A stretch of 64,000 nucleotides of DNA, from NCBI RefSeq assembly GCF_017876095.1, contig NZ_JAGINM010000007.1:248001-312000 (forward strand), read 5' to 3'. Numbering within the stretch: the stretch's first letter is position 1; the number at the start of each line of letters is the position of its first letter. Below, piece after piece: positions 36,432 through 44,048 of this stretch. Made by a program: the position numbers and the translations under genes. The DNA comes from Azospirillum agricola (GTDB lineage: Bacteria > Pseudomonadota > Alphaproteobacteria > Azospirillales > Azospirillaceae). The notes under the pieces were generated by a model, which saw only the letters and a list, made by a program, of their open reading frames with translations, had not been told where the DNA came from and did not search any database.

Positions 36432-36895
36432 GAACTTCTCCCTGAACGGTGACACTCGTCGGGTGAACCGGTCGGCACCATAGCCACGCTGGCGTCCGGC
36501 AGAAACGCGCCGGAAGCGCAGGGGGGACATCCCCGATGGGGGATGGCCGTTATGCCCAAAAGAAAGCCGGCCGGGCTGCCTATCCCTTGAAGGGGATAAG
36601 CAAAGCCCGAACCCAAAGAGTTCTTCTTGGTTGATGTGCGTTTCCTCATTGGCCGGCTTTTTTTACCCGGTCCATGTTTTGTATGGCTCTTGGTACGCCA
36701 TTCGCCTGACGTTTTGATTATCGTTTGTTGAAGGTTTTGTGCCTCAGGGCCGGGCTTTAGTCAATCCAACCAAAAATCATAGACAGCGACCATTTTGCCG
36801 CAGCCGAAAGGCGAAGCCGGCCTCTCCTTTTCAAAGTCGAGGCGCCTTGGAAACCGAACGAACGGGTGAAAAGCACGGGAACGGGGAGGGGGTGT
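36432..36895. other. 464-base intergenic region without a protein gene
   Basis: Between bfd and the 36126 gene I find no convincing coding frame. The region becomes AT-rich from about 36610 and contains the structured RNA candidate at 36563-36664. Confidence 0.6.
36563..36664 (+). ncRNA. Candidate structured small RNA with intrinsic terminator
   Basis: AAAGCCGGCC (36563-36572) pairs exactly with GGCCGGCTTT (36651-36660), and the T-run continues to 36664. Inside, GGGCT (36573-36577) pairs with AGCCC (36604-36608) around the hairpin TATCCC-N-GGGATA (36581-36598). Nested stems closing on a T-tract look like an independent small RNA or a 3' processed RNA. No known family recognised. Confidence 0.4.
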
Positions 36896-37165
36896 TTATT
36901 CCGCGGCGACGCCATAGGCGGGAACCAGATCACCATTGACCGGGGCATGGTCGTGATGGTGATCGTGCTGGTCGGAGCAGGCGCCGCAATGGCTGGCGGG
37001 GGCGGTGCGGTGATCGTTGGCCATCGCGCGCATCATCGGCACGCATTTGCCGCACTGGACCTGGCATTCGTAGTGACGAAAAACAGAAGCGGGAGTCTTT
37101 GCGCCGTTGCTGAGGGCCGCCTTGACTTTCTTGTCGTTCAACGCGTGGCAGATGCAAACGTACAT
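36896..37165 (-). CDS. bfd: Bacterioferritin-associated ferredoxin with His-rich tail
   Basis: An 89-residue [2Fe-2S] protein with ligands Cys4, Cys6, Cys38 and Cys41 in YVCICHAL and CQVQCGKC. Bfd donates electrons to bacterioferritin to release stored iron. Family members are usually about 65 residues. This one adds a tail with HCGAC and HDHHHDH, which could bind another metal. No bacterioferritin gene is adjacent. A Fur-box-like sequence lies 84 bases upstream, consistent with induction in low iron. Confidence 0.92.
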   Translation of the reverse strand: MYVCICHALNDKKVKAALSNGAKTPASVFRHYECQVQCGKCVPMMRAMANDHRTAPASHCGACSDQHDHHHDHAPVNGDLVPAYGVAAE

Positions 37166-37248
37166 AAGCCCTCAGCACCGGTCGTTGACGGGGCGGCGCC
37201 TTGGCGGGCGCCGCTGTCGGCGGGTCGTTTCCTGCGCTCAGATGTACT

Positions 37249-37267
37249 GATACTGCGAATCGTTGTC
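37249..37267. promoter_or_regulatory. Putative Fur box upstream of bfd
   Basis: GATACTGCGAATCGTTGTC matches 14 of 19 positions of the classical box GATAATGATAATCATTATC. It lies between the divergent bfd and methyltransferase genes. Binding by a Fur-family regulator is inferred from the match and from bfd function. Confidence 0.55.
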
Positions 37268-37403
37268 AATCGACCAATTGCGAACGCCTCTCACACGCTT
37301 TCGGAGTGCGCTCCTTTGTCACAACCTCCATCGGACGGGTGGGCGGTGGCGCCGCCTCTCTCTTGCGCTTGCAATCGCGGCGCGGCGGCGGTAGCCCGTG
37401 GGC

Positions 37404-38369
37404 ATGCAAGACACTCCCGACACCGCGCCCGACTCCGCCCTTCCTTCGGCCAGCCCGTCCATTGCCCCCCTGGGGCAGACGGTCTATCTGGCGCCCGACG
37501 GATTCGTCGACGATCTGGTGGCGGAACTGGGCGACGTCGCCTTGGTGGACGGCCGGCTGGTCTTCGCCGACGGTCCGGCGCGGCCCGCCGCCTGGGCGCA
37601 GAACATCTGGTTCGATCCGGTGCGGATCGAGATCGGCTCCATCAAGGGCGGCGCCAAGGCGCTACGCGGCATCCAGCGGAACTGGGCGCTGTGGTCGCAG
37701 CGCCACCACCGCCGCGCCGCGCTGATCCAGGACAACCTGCCGCACGTCTCGGCCAAGCCGGTGGTCTTCCCGTCACCGTTGCCGACGGCGCCGCTGGGCT
37801 CCTGGACGCTGCTGGACGAAAGCACCATCGTCGCGGCGGCGCGCTGCTCCAGCCCCTTCCGGCACGGCGAGGTGCCCTTCGTCGAGAACCGGACCGCCCC
37901 GCCCAACCGCGCCTATCTCAAGCTGTGGGAGGCGCTGACCCTGTTCGGCGAGCAGCCGGGGCCGGGCGACCGCTGCCTCGACCTCGGCGCCTGCCCCGGC
38001 GGCTGGACCTGGGTGCTGCACGAGCTGGGGGCCTCGGTGGTCAGCGTCGACAAGGCGCCGCTCGATCCGGCCATCGCCCGGTTGCCGCGCGTCGAGATCC
38101 GCCAGGAGAGCGCCTTCGGACTGAAGCCTCAGGATGTCGGGCCGGTGGACTGGCTGTGCTGCGACGTGATCTGCTACCCGACGCGGCTGCTGCGGCTCGT
38201 GCGCGACTGGATGGACAGCGGCTTGGCCAAGCGCTTCGTCTGCACCCTGAAGTTCCAGGCCGACACCGATCACGAGACGGCGCGCGCCTTCGCCGCCATC
38301 CCCGGCGGGCGGGTGCTGCACCTCCACCACAACAAGCACGAGCTGACCTGGATGTGGCCGGCGGCCTGA
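37404..38369 (+). CDS. RlmM/FtsJ-like SAM-dependent RNA 2'-O-methyltransferase
   Basis: A 321-residue protein with an N-terminal region of about 180 residues and a C-terminal Rossmann methyltransferase. The SAM-binding motif LDLGACPGGWTWVL lies at about 193-206, followed by VSVDKAPL, the acidic WLCCDVICYP and the lysine-bearing CTLKFQ. This fits the K-D-K-E rRNA 2'-O-methyltransferases; RlmM, which modifies C2498 of 23S rRNA, is the closest I recognise. GTG at 37398 is an alternative start two codons earlier. It is divergent from bfd. Confidence 0.82.
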   Translation: MQDTPDTAPDSALPSASPSIAPLGQTVYLAPDGFVDDLVAELGDVALVDGRLVFADGPARPAAWAQNIWFDPVRIEIGSIKGGAKALRGIQRNWALWSQRHHRRAALIQDNLPHVSAKPVVFPSPLPTAPLGSWTLLDESTIVAAARCSSPFRHGEVPFVENRTAPPNRAYLKLWEALTLFGEQPGPGDRCLDLGACPGGWTWVLHELGASVVSVDKAPLDPAIARLPRVEIRQESAFGLKPQDVGPVDWLCCDVICYPTRLLRLVRDWMDSGLAKRFVCTLKFQADTDHETARAFAAIPGGRVLHLHHNKHELTWMWPAA

Positions 38370-38394
38370 GGGCGGTGGCCGTATCCATGGCCGG

Positions 38395-40002
38395 TCAGGC
38401 GATGACGGTCCGGCCCTCCGCGTAGCCGTGCTGGACATAGTGGCGCGTCGCCGCCGTCAGGTCGCTGCCGAAGGCGGAGCGCAGGTCGGCGTAGCTGGCC
38501 AGATAGGCCGCGGCGTCGAAGGAGGCCAGCGAACGCCCCTCATAGCGGCCGGAGGTCAGGTAATGCAGCTCGACCGCCTCGGTGTCGGTGCCGAAGGCGC
38601 GGATCAGGTCGGGGTTGCTGGCCTCGTAGGACAGCGTGTCGAAGAGCGTGGCGCTGCGCCCCTCCGCGCGGCCGCGCTGGATGTAATGGCGCGTGGCCGC
38701 CGAGGCGTCGCTGCCGAACGCGTCCATCAGGTCGTGGTAGCCGGCGAGGTAATTGTAGGGGTCGAAGCCGGTCAGGCTGCGCCTCTCGACGACGCCCAGT
38801 TCGACGTAATGGTTGGTGGCGGCCGTGGTGTCGGTGCCGTAAGCGGTCATCAGGTCGGCGTTGGACGCCAGGTAGCGCAGCGCGTCGAAGCCGCCGGCGG
38901 CAGCGGCGGTCAGCGCGATGCCGCTGTCCGAGAAGCGGAGATGCTCGATGCCGGTCAGGACGTCGTTGCCCTCGACCCCGCTGACGACATAGGCGCCCGT
39001 CGAGGTCAGCCGGATGCTGTACTGGTCGCGCGTGCCGCTGAGATAAACGGTGTCGTCGCCGGCCCCGCCATCGATGCGGTTGCCCAGGCTGTTGACGGTG
39101 AAGCTGTCGTTGCCGGTTCCCCCGACGGCCTTCTGGATGCGGGTGCCGTAGGCCAGCCCGACCGACAGCACGCCGCCCACGCTGCTGAAGGTTCCCTCGC
39201 GCAGGTCGATGGATAGCGCGGCGTTCTGGGCGGCGCCGTTCAGCGTGTTGACGCCGTTGGGATCCCACAGCGTGACGTAGGCGCTGGAGGCGAGCGTGTA
39301 GCTGTCGTTGCCGGGCGCCGCGGCCATGTTGGCGCCGTACAGGTACTGGATCGCGGCGGTGTCGTAGATGCCGGGACCGGTCGGATAGACACCCGACGGC
39401 AGCGCCGCGTTGTTGTGGTAGGACATTACGGTGAAGGCGTAATTGTCCTCGGCGGCGGAGAGGTAGGGGCCGTCCTCGCCGTTCGAAAAGCCGGCGTTGT
39501 AGTTGCCGGGGTGCTTGAGGCCCAGCGCGTGGCCGATCTCGTGGACCAGCGTCAGGAAGCCGTAGCTGGCGATCGTCGGGTTGGCGTTGGTGGCGCTGTC
39601 GTTCGCGACGAAGACGGCGCCGCCGGTGGAACTGGTGGAGGGGTAGTAGGTGTAGGCGGCCGACTGGCCGCGCTGCCGGTTGGTGGCGAAGGTGATGGTC
39701 GCGCCGGCGACGTCGGTCGTCTCGACGAAGGTGACGTTGGCGACGGCGCTCCAGGTCGCCAGCGCCTGCCGGACGGCGGCCTGTTGGGTGGCGCTCATCG
39801 CCGCGAAGCCGGTCGCGTCGGCGCTCGACGCCTGCCGTGAGCTGGTCATGAAGGCGTAGGTGACAACGACCGCCCCGCCCACCGAGGCGCTGCCCAGCAC
39901 CGTGTTGCCGGCCCCCCAATGGGCGGTGCCCGACGTCAGGAGTGCGGAGATGAAGGAGGGGATGTCGGCGGCGCTGCTGGCGGCCGCCTCGTCGTCGCTC
40001 AT
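38395..40002 (-). CDS. Secreted M10 metalloprotease with four 41-residue C-terminal repeats
   Basis: A 535-residue serralysin-like protein. The zinc site is HEIGHALGLKH (His154, Glu155, His158, His164), with the Met-turn Met193 in VMSYHN. A short RTX-like stretch (GGTGNDSF, GGAGDD) covers about 293-318. Four repeats then begin at Phe372, Phe413, Phe454 and Phe495, exactly 41 residues apart, each reading roughly FDxxxYLASxxDLxxAFGxDxxAATxHYxxxGxxEGR. There is no N-terminal signal peptide, so type I secretion is expected. AAGGAA precedes the ATG at 40002. No type I exporter genes are nearby. Confidence 0.88.
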   Translation of the reverse strand: MSDDEAAASSAADIPSFISALLTSGTAHWGAGNTVLGSASVGGAVVVTYAFMTSSRQASSADATGFAAMSATQQAAVRQALATWSAVANVTFVETTDVAGATITFATNRQRGQSAAYTYYPSTSSTGGAVFVANDSATNANPTIASYGFLTLVHEIGHALGLKHPGNYNAGFSNGEDGPYLSAAEDNYAFTVMSYHNNAALPSGVYPTGPGIYDTAAIQYLYGANMAAAPGNDSYTLASSAYVTLWDPNGVNTLNGAAQNAALSIDLREGTFSSVGGVLSVGLAYGTRIQKAVGGTGNDSFTVNSLGNRIDGGAGDDTVYLSGTRDQYSIRLTSTGAYVVSGVEGNDVLTGIEHLRFSDSGIALTAAAAGGFDALRYLASNADLMTAYGTDTTAATNHYVELGVVERRSLTGFDPYNYLAGYHDLMDAFGSDASAATRHYIQRGRAEGRSATLFDTLSYEASNPDLIRAFGTDTEAVELHYLTSGRYEGRSLASFDAAAYLASYADLRSAFGSDLTAATRHYVQHGYAEGRTVIA

Positions 40003-40115
40003 CGGCGCGGGTTCCTTGTCTTGAGGGGGCTTGAGGGGGCTTGGGGGCGGAAGGTCGGATCGGCGGATCCATCCAAACCGGATGATACGCGCGTGCGCGA
40101 AAATTCCTGCGGCGA

Positions 40116-41099
40116 TCAGGCCCGCCGCAGCGCCAACTCGATGGAGGGCCGCAGCATCGACGCGGCGGCGTAGCCGATCTCCACCGCCTCGGCGGCGCGG
40201 TCGAACTCCAGGATGCCGATGTGGGCCAGGCGCGGGGCGATCAGCACGTCCGGCGGCTCGCCGGCCAGGCGCGAGCGGGTGATGCGGTCCTGCATGATGT
40301 CGATCGACCCGGCCATGACCTCCAGCGCGTTGGGGACCTGGGCGCGGGAATGGTCGAGCTGGTCGGCCAGGAAGCGGGTGCGCCGGTTCGGCTTGCGCCC
40401 CAGCCATGTGGAGATCTGCCCGGTCAGCTGAGAGAAGGTCGGGGAGATGGCGTCGCCCCCGGCGGTCACCGGCTCGCGCCGGGCCTCCGCCTTGGCGTTG
40501 GGGCGGCCGAGCGGCGACAGCTCGCTGTTCAGATTCACCGCGACGACCACGTCGGCGCCCAGCGCCCGGCACAGCGACACCGGCACCGGATTGACCAGCG
40601 CCCCGTCGACCAGCCAGCGCCCCTCGTGCCGCACCGCCGGGAACAGGCCGGGCATCGCCGCCGAGGCGAGCACCGCCGGCAGCAGCGGCCCGTCGCGCAG
40701 CCAGATCTCGCGCCCCGTCGACAGGTCGGTGGCGACCGAGGCGAAGGACAGGGGCAGATCCTCGATCCGCACGTCGGTGCGCTCGTTGTGGAAGCGCTCG
40801 AACGCCTTCTCCGACGCCACGAGGCCACCGCGCCGGAAGGTCAGGTCGATGATCCCCAGCATGCCGAGCCAGCCCATCTTCTGCGCCCAGGCCTGCAACT
40901 CGTCGAGCTGGTCGGTCAGGTAGGCGGCCCCGACCGCCGCGCCGATCGACGTGCCGCAGATGATGTCGGGCTCGATCCCGCTCTCCTCCAGGGCGCGCAG
41001 GACGCCGATGTGCGCCCAGCCGCGCGCGGCGCCGCTGCCCAGCGCCAACCCGATCTTCAGACCGCTGCCGTTCCGGCTTTCCACACGCTGGCCATCCAT
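40116..41099 (-). CDS. Patatin-like phospholipase, RssA type
   Basis: A 327-residue serine hydrolase. The oxyanion loop is GSGAARGWAHIG (21-32), the nucleophile elbow GTSIG has Ser51, and the dyad aspartate is Asp165 in WLVDGALVNP. The family includes E. coli RssA, whose substrate is unsettled; related enzymes cleave acyl chains from phospholipids. No signal peptide is seen. The C-terminal 90 residues form a helical extension typical of this subgroup. It lies 113 bases upstream of the protease gene on the same strand. Confidence 0.9.
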   Translation of the reverse strand: MDGQRVESRNGSGLKIGLALGSGAARGWAHIGVLRALEESGIEPDIICGTSIGAAVGAAYLTDQLDELQAWAQKMGWLGMLGIIDLTFRRGGLVASEKAFERFHNERTDVRIEDLPLSFASVATDLSTGREIWLRDGPLLPAVLASAAMPGLFPAVRHEGRWLVDGALVNPVPVSLCRALGADVVVAVNLNSELSPLGRPNAKAEARREPVTAGGDAISPTFSQLTGQISTWLGRKPNRRTRFLADQLDHSRAQVPNALEVMAGSIDIMQDRITRSRLAGEPPDVLIAPRLAHIGILEFDRAAEAVEIGYAAASMLRPSIELALRRA

Positions 41100-41393
41100 C
41101 GACGCTTCCCTCCGGCTTGACCTTGAGAGTGGTATCTAAGCAATGCCATCCGTAGGCGAAAGATGCCTTTCGGGGCAAGCCGGGCGCGTGGCCGTTCTTG
41201 TCCAGCCAGAGAATGGAAAACCCACCTGATTTTACCGACTTTTGGCTGGTATCACCGGCAAGGGGCGGGACTGTGGCATTTCTGTGCCAGTGGATGGAAT
41301 GATTCACCCTATGCTGCGCGTTAACCATAGATCAACTGGTCGGCGCGCATTTTTGTCGGGTATCTAGATTGTTAGCCAAAGCGGTGGATTACC

Positions 41394-41528
41394 ATGGCCG
41401 ACGAACTGAAGAGCTTCAAGAAGGACTGGCAGCGCTGGTCGGCGACGGAGAAGATGATCGCCGTCACCGTGCTGATCCTGGTCGCCGCCACGCTGGTCGG
41501 CGCGCCGATCACCGTCGGCCTGCTGTAA
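41394..41528 (+). CDS. 44-residue single-span membrane protein
   Basis: A short gene (ATG to TAA) encoding a basic, charged N-terminal helix (MADELKSFKKDWQRWSATEK) and one membrane span (about 21-44, ending ITVGLL). It has consistent G/C third positions and the charge pattern of an inner-membrane protein with its N-terminus inside. It lies upstream of cheZ. Nine-base inverted copies CTAGATTGT (41364-41372) and ACAATCTAG (41621-41629) flank it. No family recognised. Confidence 0.65.
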   Translation: MADELKSFKKDWQRWSATEKMIAVTVLILVAATLVGAPITVGLL

Positions 41529-41788
41529 GCCATCCCTCCGCGATCTCTGTTGCGGCGGTGCCACACTCATCCACGCCTCTGTTGCTTGCCCGTCATCGTC
41601 TTTACGGCCTCTTAACCGACACAATCTAGGTTAAGATGGCTTGAACGAATCCTGGGGCGGTGAGCGCCGGTCTGGTCGGAACGGGTGCGGTCGGAACGCG
41701 GGAGTTCCGGCTCCGGATCGGCACTCGGGAGGTTCCGGCATCAATCGATCGTGACCGTCGCCGGCACGCCCTCTCGCTGGACACGCCA

Positions 41789-42517
41789 ATGACCTTCTCC
41801 GCCCAGTCGTCCGTGATGGAGCAGAAGCTCCTGAGACAGCGCATCGACGCCGCCTTCGCCGAAGCCGCCCAGCCCCTGACGCGCGACGAGGTGACGGACA
41901 TCGTCCGCTCGATCCTCGGCAGCATGGACGGCGACATCTCGGCCACCGACCTGCGGCTCTACAAGGAGGTCGTCGACCTCGCCAGGTTCATCGAGAACGC
42001 CAAGCAGGAGCTTGCGGCGCTCCAGCCCGAGGAAATCCGCGACGAGCACATCCGCAGCGCGACCGACGAGCTGGACGCGGTGGTGGGCGCCACCGAAAAG
42101 GCGACCTTCGCGATCTTCGACGCCTGCGACGCCATCGGCGCGGTGGCCGGCCAGACCGACGCCGGGACGGGCGCCAAGCTGAACGACCAGATCACCAAGA
42201 TCTACGAGGCCTGCAACTTCCAGGACATCACCGGGCAGCGGATCACCAAGGTGGTTCGCACCCTCAAGCACATCGAGGCGAAGGTCGACATGATCGTCGC
42301 CGCCTTCGGCAACGAGGTGCGCCAGAACCACGCCCCCCGTCTGGCCAAGCTGGCCGCCGAGGAGGCCGCCGCCAACCCGGAGCCGGCGGTTGCGGGTTCC
42401 GCCCCCGCTCCCGCCGACTCCGCCGAGGCCGACCAGAAGCTGCTGCACGGCCCGCAGCTTCCGGGCAACGCCATGGACCAGGACGAGATCGACCGCCTGC
42501 TGGCGAGCTTCGATTGA
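41789..42517 (+). CDS. cheZ: Chemotaxis phosphatase CheZ
   Basis: A 242-residue helical protein that dephosphorylates CheY-P. The catalytic region is IYEACNFQDITGQRITKVVRTL, with the essential Gln in QDITGQ. The C-terminal helix AMDQDEIDRLLASFD is the CheY-binding tail; it also mirrors the FliM CheY-binding peptide. The frame is open back to a GTG at 41660, but the ATG at 41789 gives the family-like N-terminus; ATG 41816 is another option. A MotB-like gene begins four bases after the stop. Confidence 0.93.
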   Translation: MTFSAQSSVMEQKLLRQRIDAAFAEAAQPLTRDEVTDIVRSILGSMDGDISATDLRLYKEVVDLARFIENAKQELAALQPEEIRDEHIRSATDELDAVVGATEKATFAIFDACDAIGAVAGQTDAGTGAKLNDQITKIYEACNFQDITGQRITKVVRTLKHIEAKVDMIVAAFGNEVRQNHAPRLAKLAAEEAAANPEPAVAGSAPAPADSAEADQKLLHGPQLPGNAMDQDEIDRLLASFD

Positions 42518-42521
42518 CGCC

Positions 42522-43319
42522 ATGCTGGCCGGCAAGCCCAGTTCCGGTTCCGCCGGTCCCTCCCTCCCGCGCGTCGGGTCCGGCGCGCCCGGGAGCCTGC
42601 TGAGCGCCCGTCCGGCCACCCACGTCAACCCCAACAACGGCAGCATCGTGCTGCTGCTGTCGCTGTTCCTGCTGCTGCTGGTCTTCTTCATCGTGCTGAA
42701 CGCCCAGTCGGTGCAGACGGTGCGGAAGGTCAAGGCGGTCGCCGCCTCGCTGGAGAGGAGCTTTTCGGATTTCGTGGTCGATCCCCGCCTGCGCGAGGGA
42801 ACTGAGACGGTGGCCTCGCGGGTCGGCACTGTCTTCGCGGTGCAGCGGCTGGACAGCGTCGGCACCCTGTTCGCCACCGCCGTCGCCGTCGCCAAGGTCG
42901 AGAGGGTGGCGCCCGGCCGCCTGCTGGAGGTGCGGCTGTCGGCCGACGACCTGTTCGTCGCCGGGACCATGGCCCTGCGGCCGGACCGCCAGGGGCTGAT
43001 CGACCGGGTCGTCGACGCGTTGCGGGAGTCCCGGCAGGGCGAGCGGATGGAGCTGGACGCGCTGCTCGGCATCGGCCCGACCGGCACGCCCAGCCAGCCG
43101 CCGGGTCCGGTGGCGCGCGGCGGCGTGCTGGCCCGCGCGCTGATCGCCGGCGGCGCCCCGCCGCAAAACGTCACGATCGGCATCGAGCGTGGTGACCCTG
43201 GCGGCGTCCGGCTGTTGTTCACCCTGAGGCTGTCCGACGAGCCGTCGGCCGGGAAGGGCGCCGCGTCGGCACCGGCCGGCCTTCCCGCGGCCGGGAAACC
43301 GGGCGGAGGACGGCCATGA
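42522..43319 (+). CDS. MotB-like membrane protein lacking the ion-binding aspartate
   Basis: A 265-residue protein with one strongly hydrophobic span (about 41-60, LLLSLFLLLLVFFIVLNAQS) after a short Pro/Gly-rich cytoplasmic part. A periplasmic region with weak MotB/OmpA-like features follows (LRPDRQGLIDRVVDALRESRQGERMELD). Unlike true MotB, no Asp lies in or just before the span. It begins four bases after cheZ and its stop overlaps the start of a second MotB-like gene. It may be a non-conducting stator partner or a motor scaffold. Confidence 0.7.
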   Translation: MLAGKPSSGSAGPSLPRVGSGAPGSLLSARPATHVNPNNGSIVLLLSLFLLLLVFFIVLNAQSVQTVRKVKAVAASLERSFSDFVVDPRLREGTETVASRVGTVFAVQRLDSVGTLFATAVAVAKVERVAPGRLLEVRLSADDLFVAGTMALRPDRQGLIDRVVDALRESRQGERMELDALLGIGPTGTPSQPPGPVARGGVLARALIAGGAPPQNVTIGIERGDPGGVRLLFTLRLSDEPSAGKGAASAPAGLPAAGKPGGGRP

Positions 43320-44047
43320 TCCGGGTGCCGCGCGTCGGCGGGTCGGGGAGGGTCGGGGACGATCCGGGCGGGCATCGCAAGACGATGTGGCTGATCAGCT
43401 TCACCGACCTGATTTCCTTGATGCTCGCCTTCTTCGTTCTGATGTATTCGATGAGCGAGCCGGAAACGCAGCGTTGGGTGCGGCTGACCCAGGGGCTGTC
43501 GGAGACGATCCCCGCCGCGCGTTCCACCGCGACGGCGCCGTCGGACCGGCCCGCCGAGCCGCGGGCGGCCTTCAACGCGCAGGCGGTGGAGGCGCGGGCG
43601 GCCATCGACCTCGGTTATCTGGGCGCGCTGCTGCGCGGCCAGATCGGGGCGAACGCCGAACTGGCTGCGGTGGAGGTCCGCCGGGAGGACGACCGGGTGG
43701 TCATCGGTCTGCCGGGCGAGAGCATGTTCGACGAGACGGGAGCCCTCTTCACCGATCCGGGGCGGCGCATCCTGTTTCTGCTGGGCGCCGTGGTCGGCCG
43801 CATCGGCAACCGGATCGAGGTGGTCGGCCATGCCGAGCGCGAGGATCCGGCCGGCGGTGTCGCCTGGGAGCGGGCGCTGACCCGCGCGGTGGCGGTGTCC
43901 GCCGCCCTGCGGGAAACCGGCTACCAGCGCGATCTGGTGGCCCGCGCGGTGATGGAGACGCCGTCGTCGCCAGGCGCGGCGGGCGCAGGAACCGCCGGAG
44001 GGCGCGTCCGGGTGGACATCGTGGTGCGTGAGGAAGGAGCGGATTGA
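43316..44047 (+). CDS. MotB-like flagellar motor protein with OmpA-like domain
   Basis: A 243-residue protein. Its single span WLISFTDLISLMLAFFVLMYSM keeps the stator-type aspartate (Asp31, E. coli MotB Asp32). A plug-like segment and a degenerate OmpA-like peptidoglycan-binding domain (about 130-240, MFDETGALFTDPGRRILFLLG ... VEVVGHAE-like) follow. MotB with MotA forms the proton channel that drives rotation. No motA lies here. The ATG overlaps the previous stop and the next gene starts one base after this stop, so the set is tightly coupled. Confidence 0.8.
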   Translation: MIRVPRVGGSGRVGDDPGGHRKTMWLISFTDLISLMLAFFVLMYSMSEPETQRWVRLTQGLSETIPAARSTATAPSDRPAEPRAAFNAQAVEARAAIDLGYLGALLRGQIGANAELAAVEVRREDDRVVIGLPGESMFDETGALFTDPGRRILFLLGAVVGRIGNRIEVVGHAEREDPAGGVAWERALTRAVAVSAALRETGYQRDLVARAVMETPSSPGAAGAGTAGGRVRVDIVVREEGAD

Positions 44048-44048
44048 G

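Noticed and set aside
38395..40002. C-terminal protease repeats as a possible DNA-level tandem repeat or CRISPR-like array
   Set aside because: The 123-base units are diverged at DNA level and conserved as protein in one frame, so this is a protein repeat.
41270..41300. Sigma-54-like TGGCAC on the minus strand before the patatin gene
   Set aside because: The GC element is one base out of register and the gene context gives no reason to expect RpoN control.
40003..41328. N-terminal extension of the protease frame upstream of 40002
   Set aside because: It reads the patatin gene out of frame; the ATG at 40002 has a ribosome-binding site and starts the compact protease.
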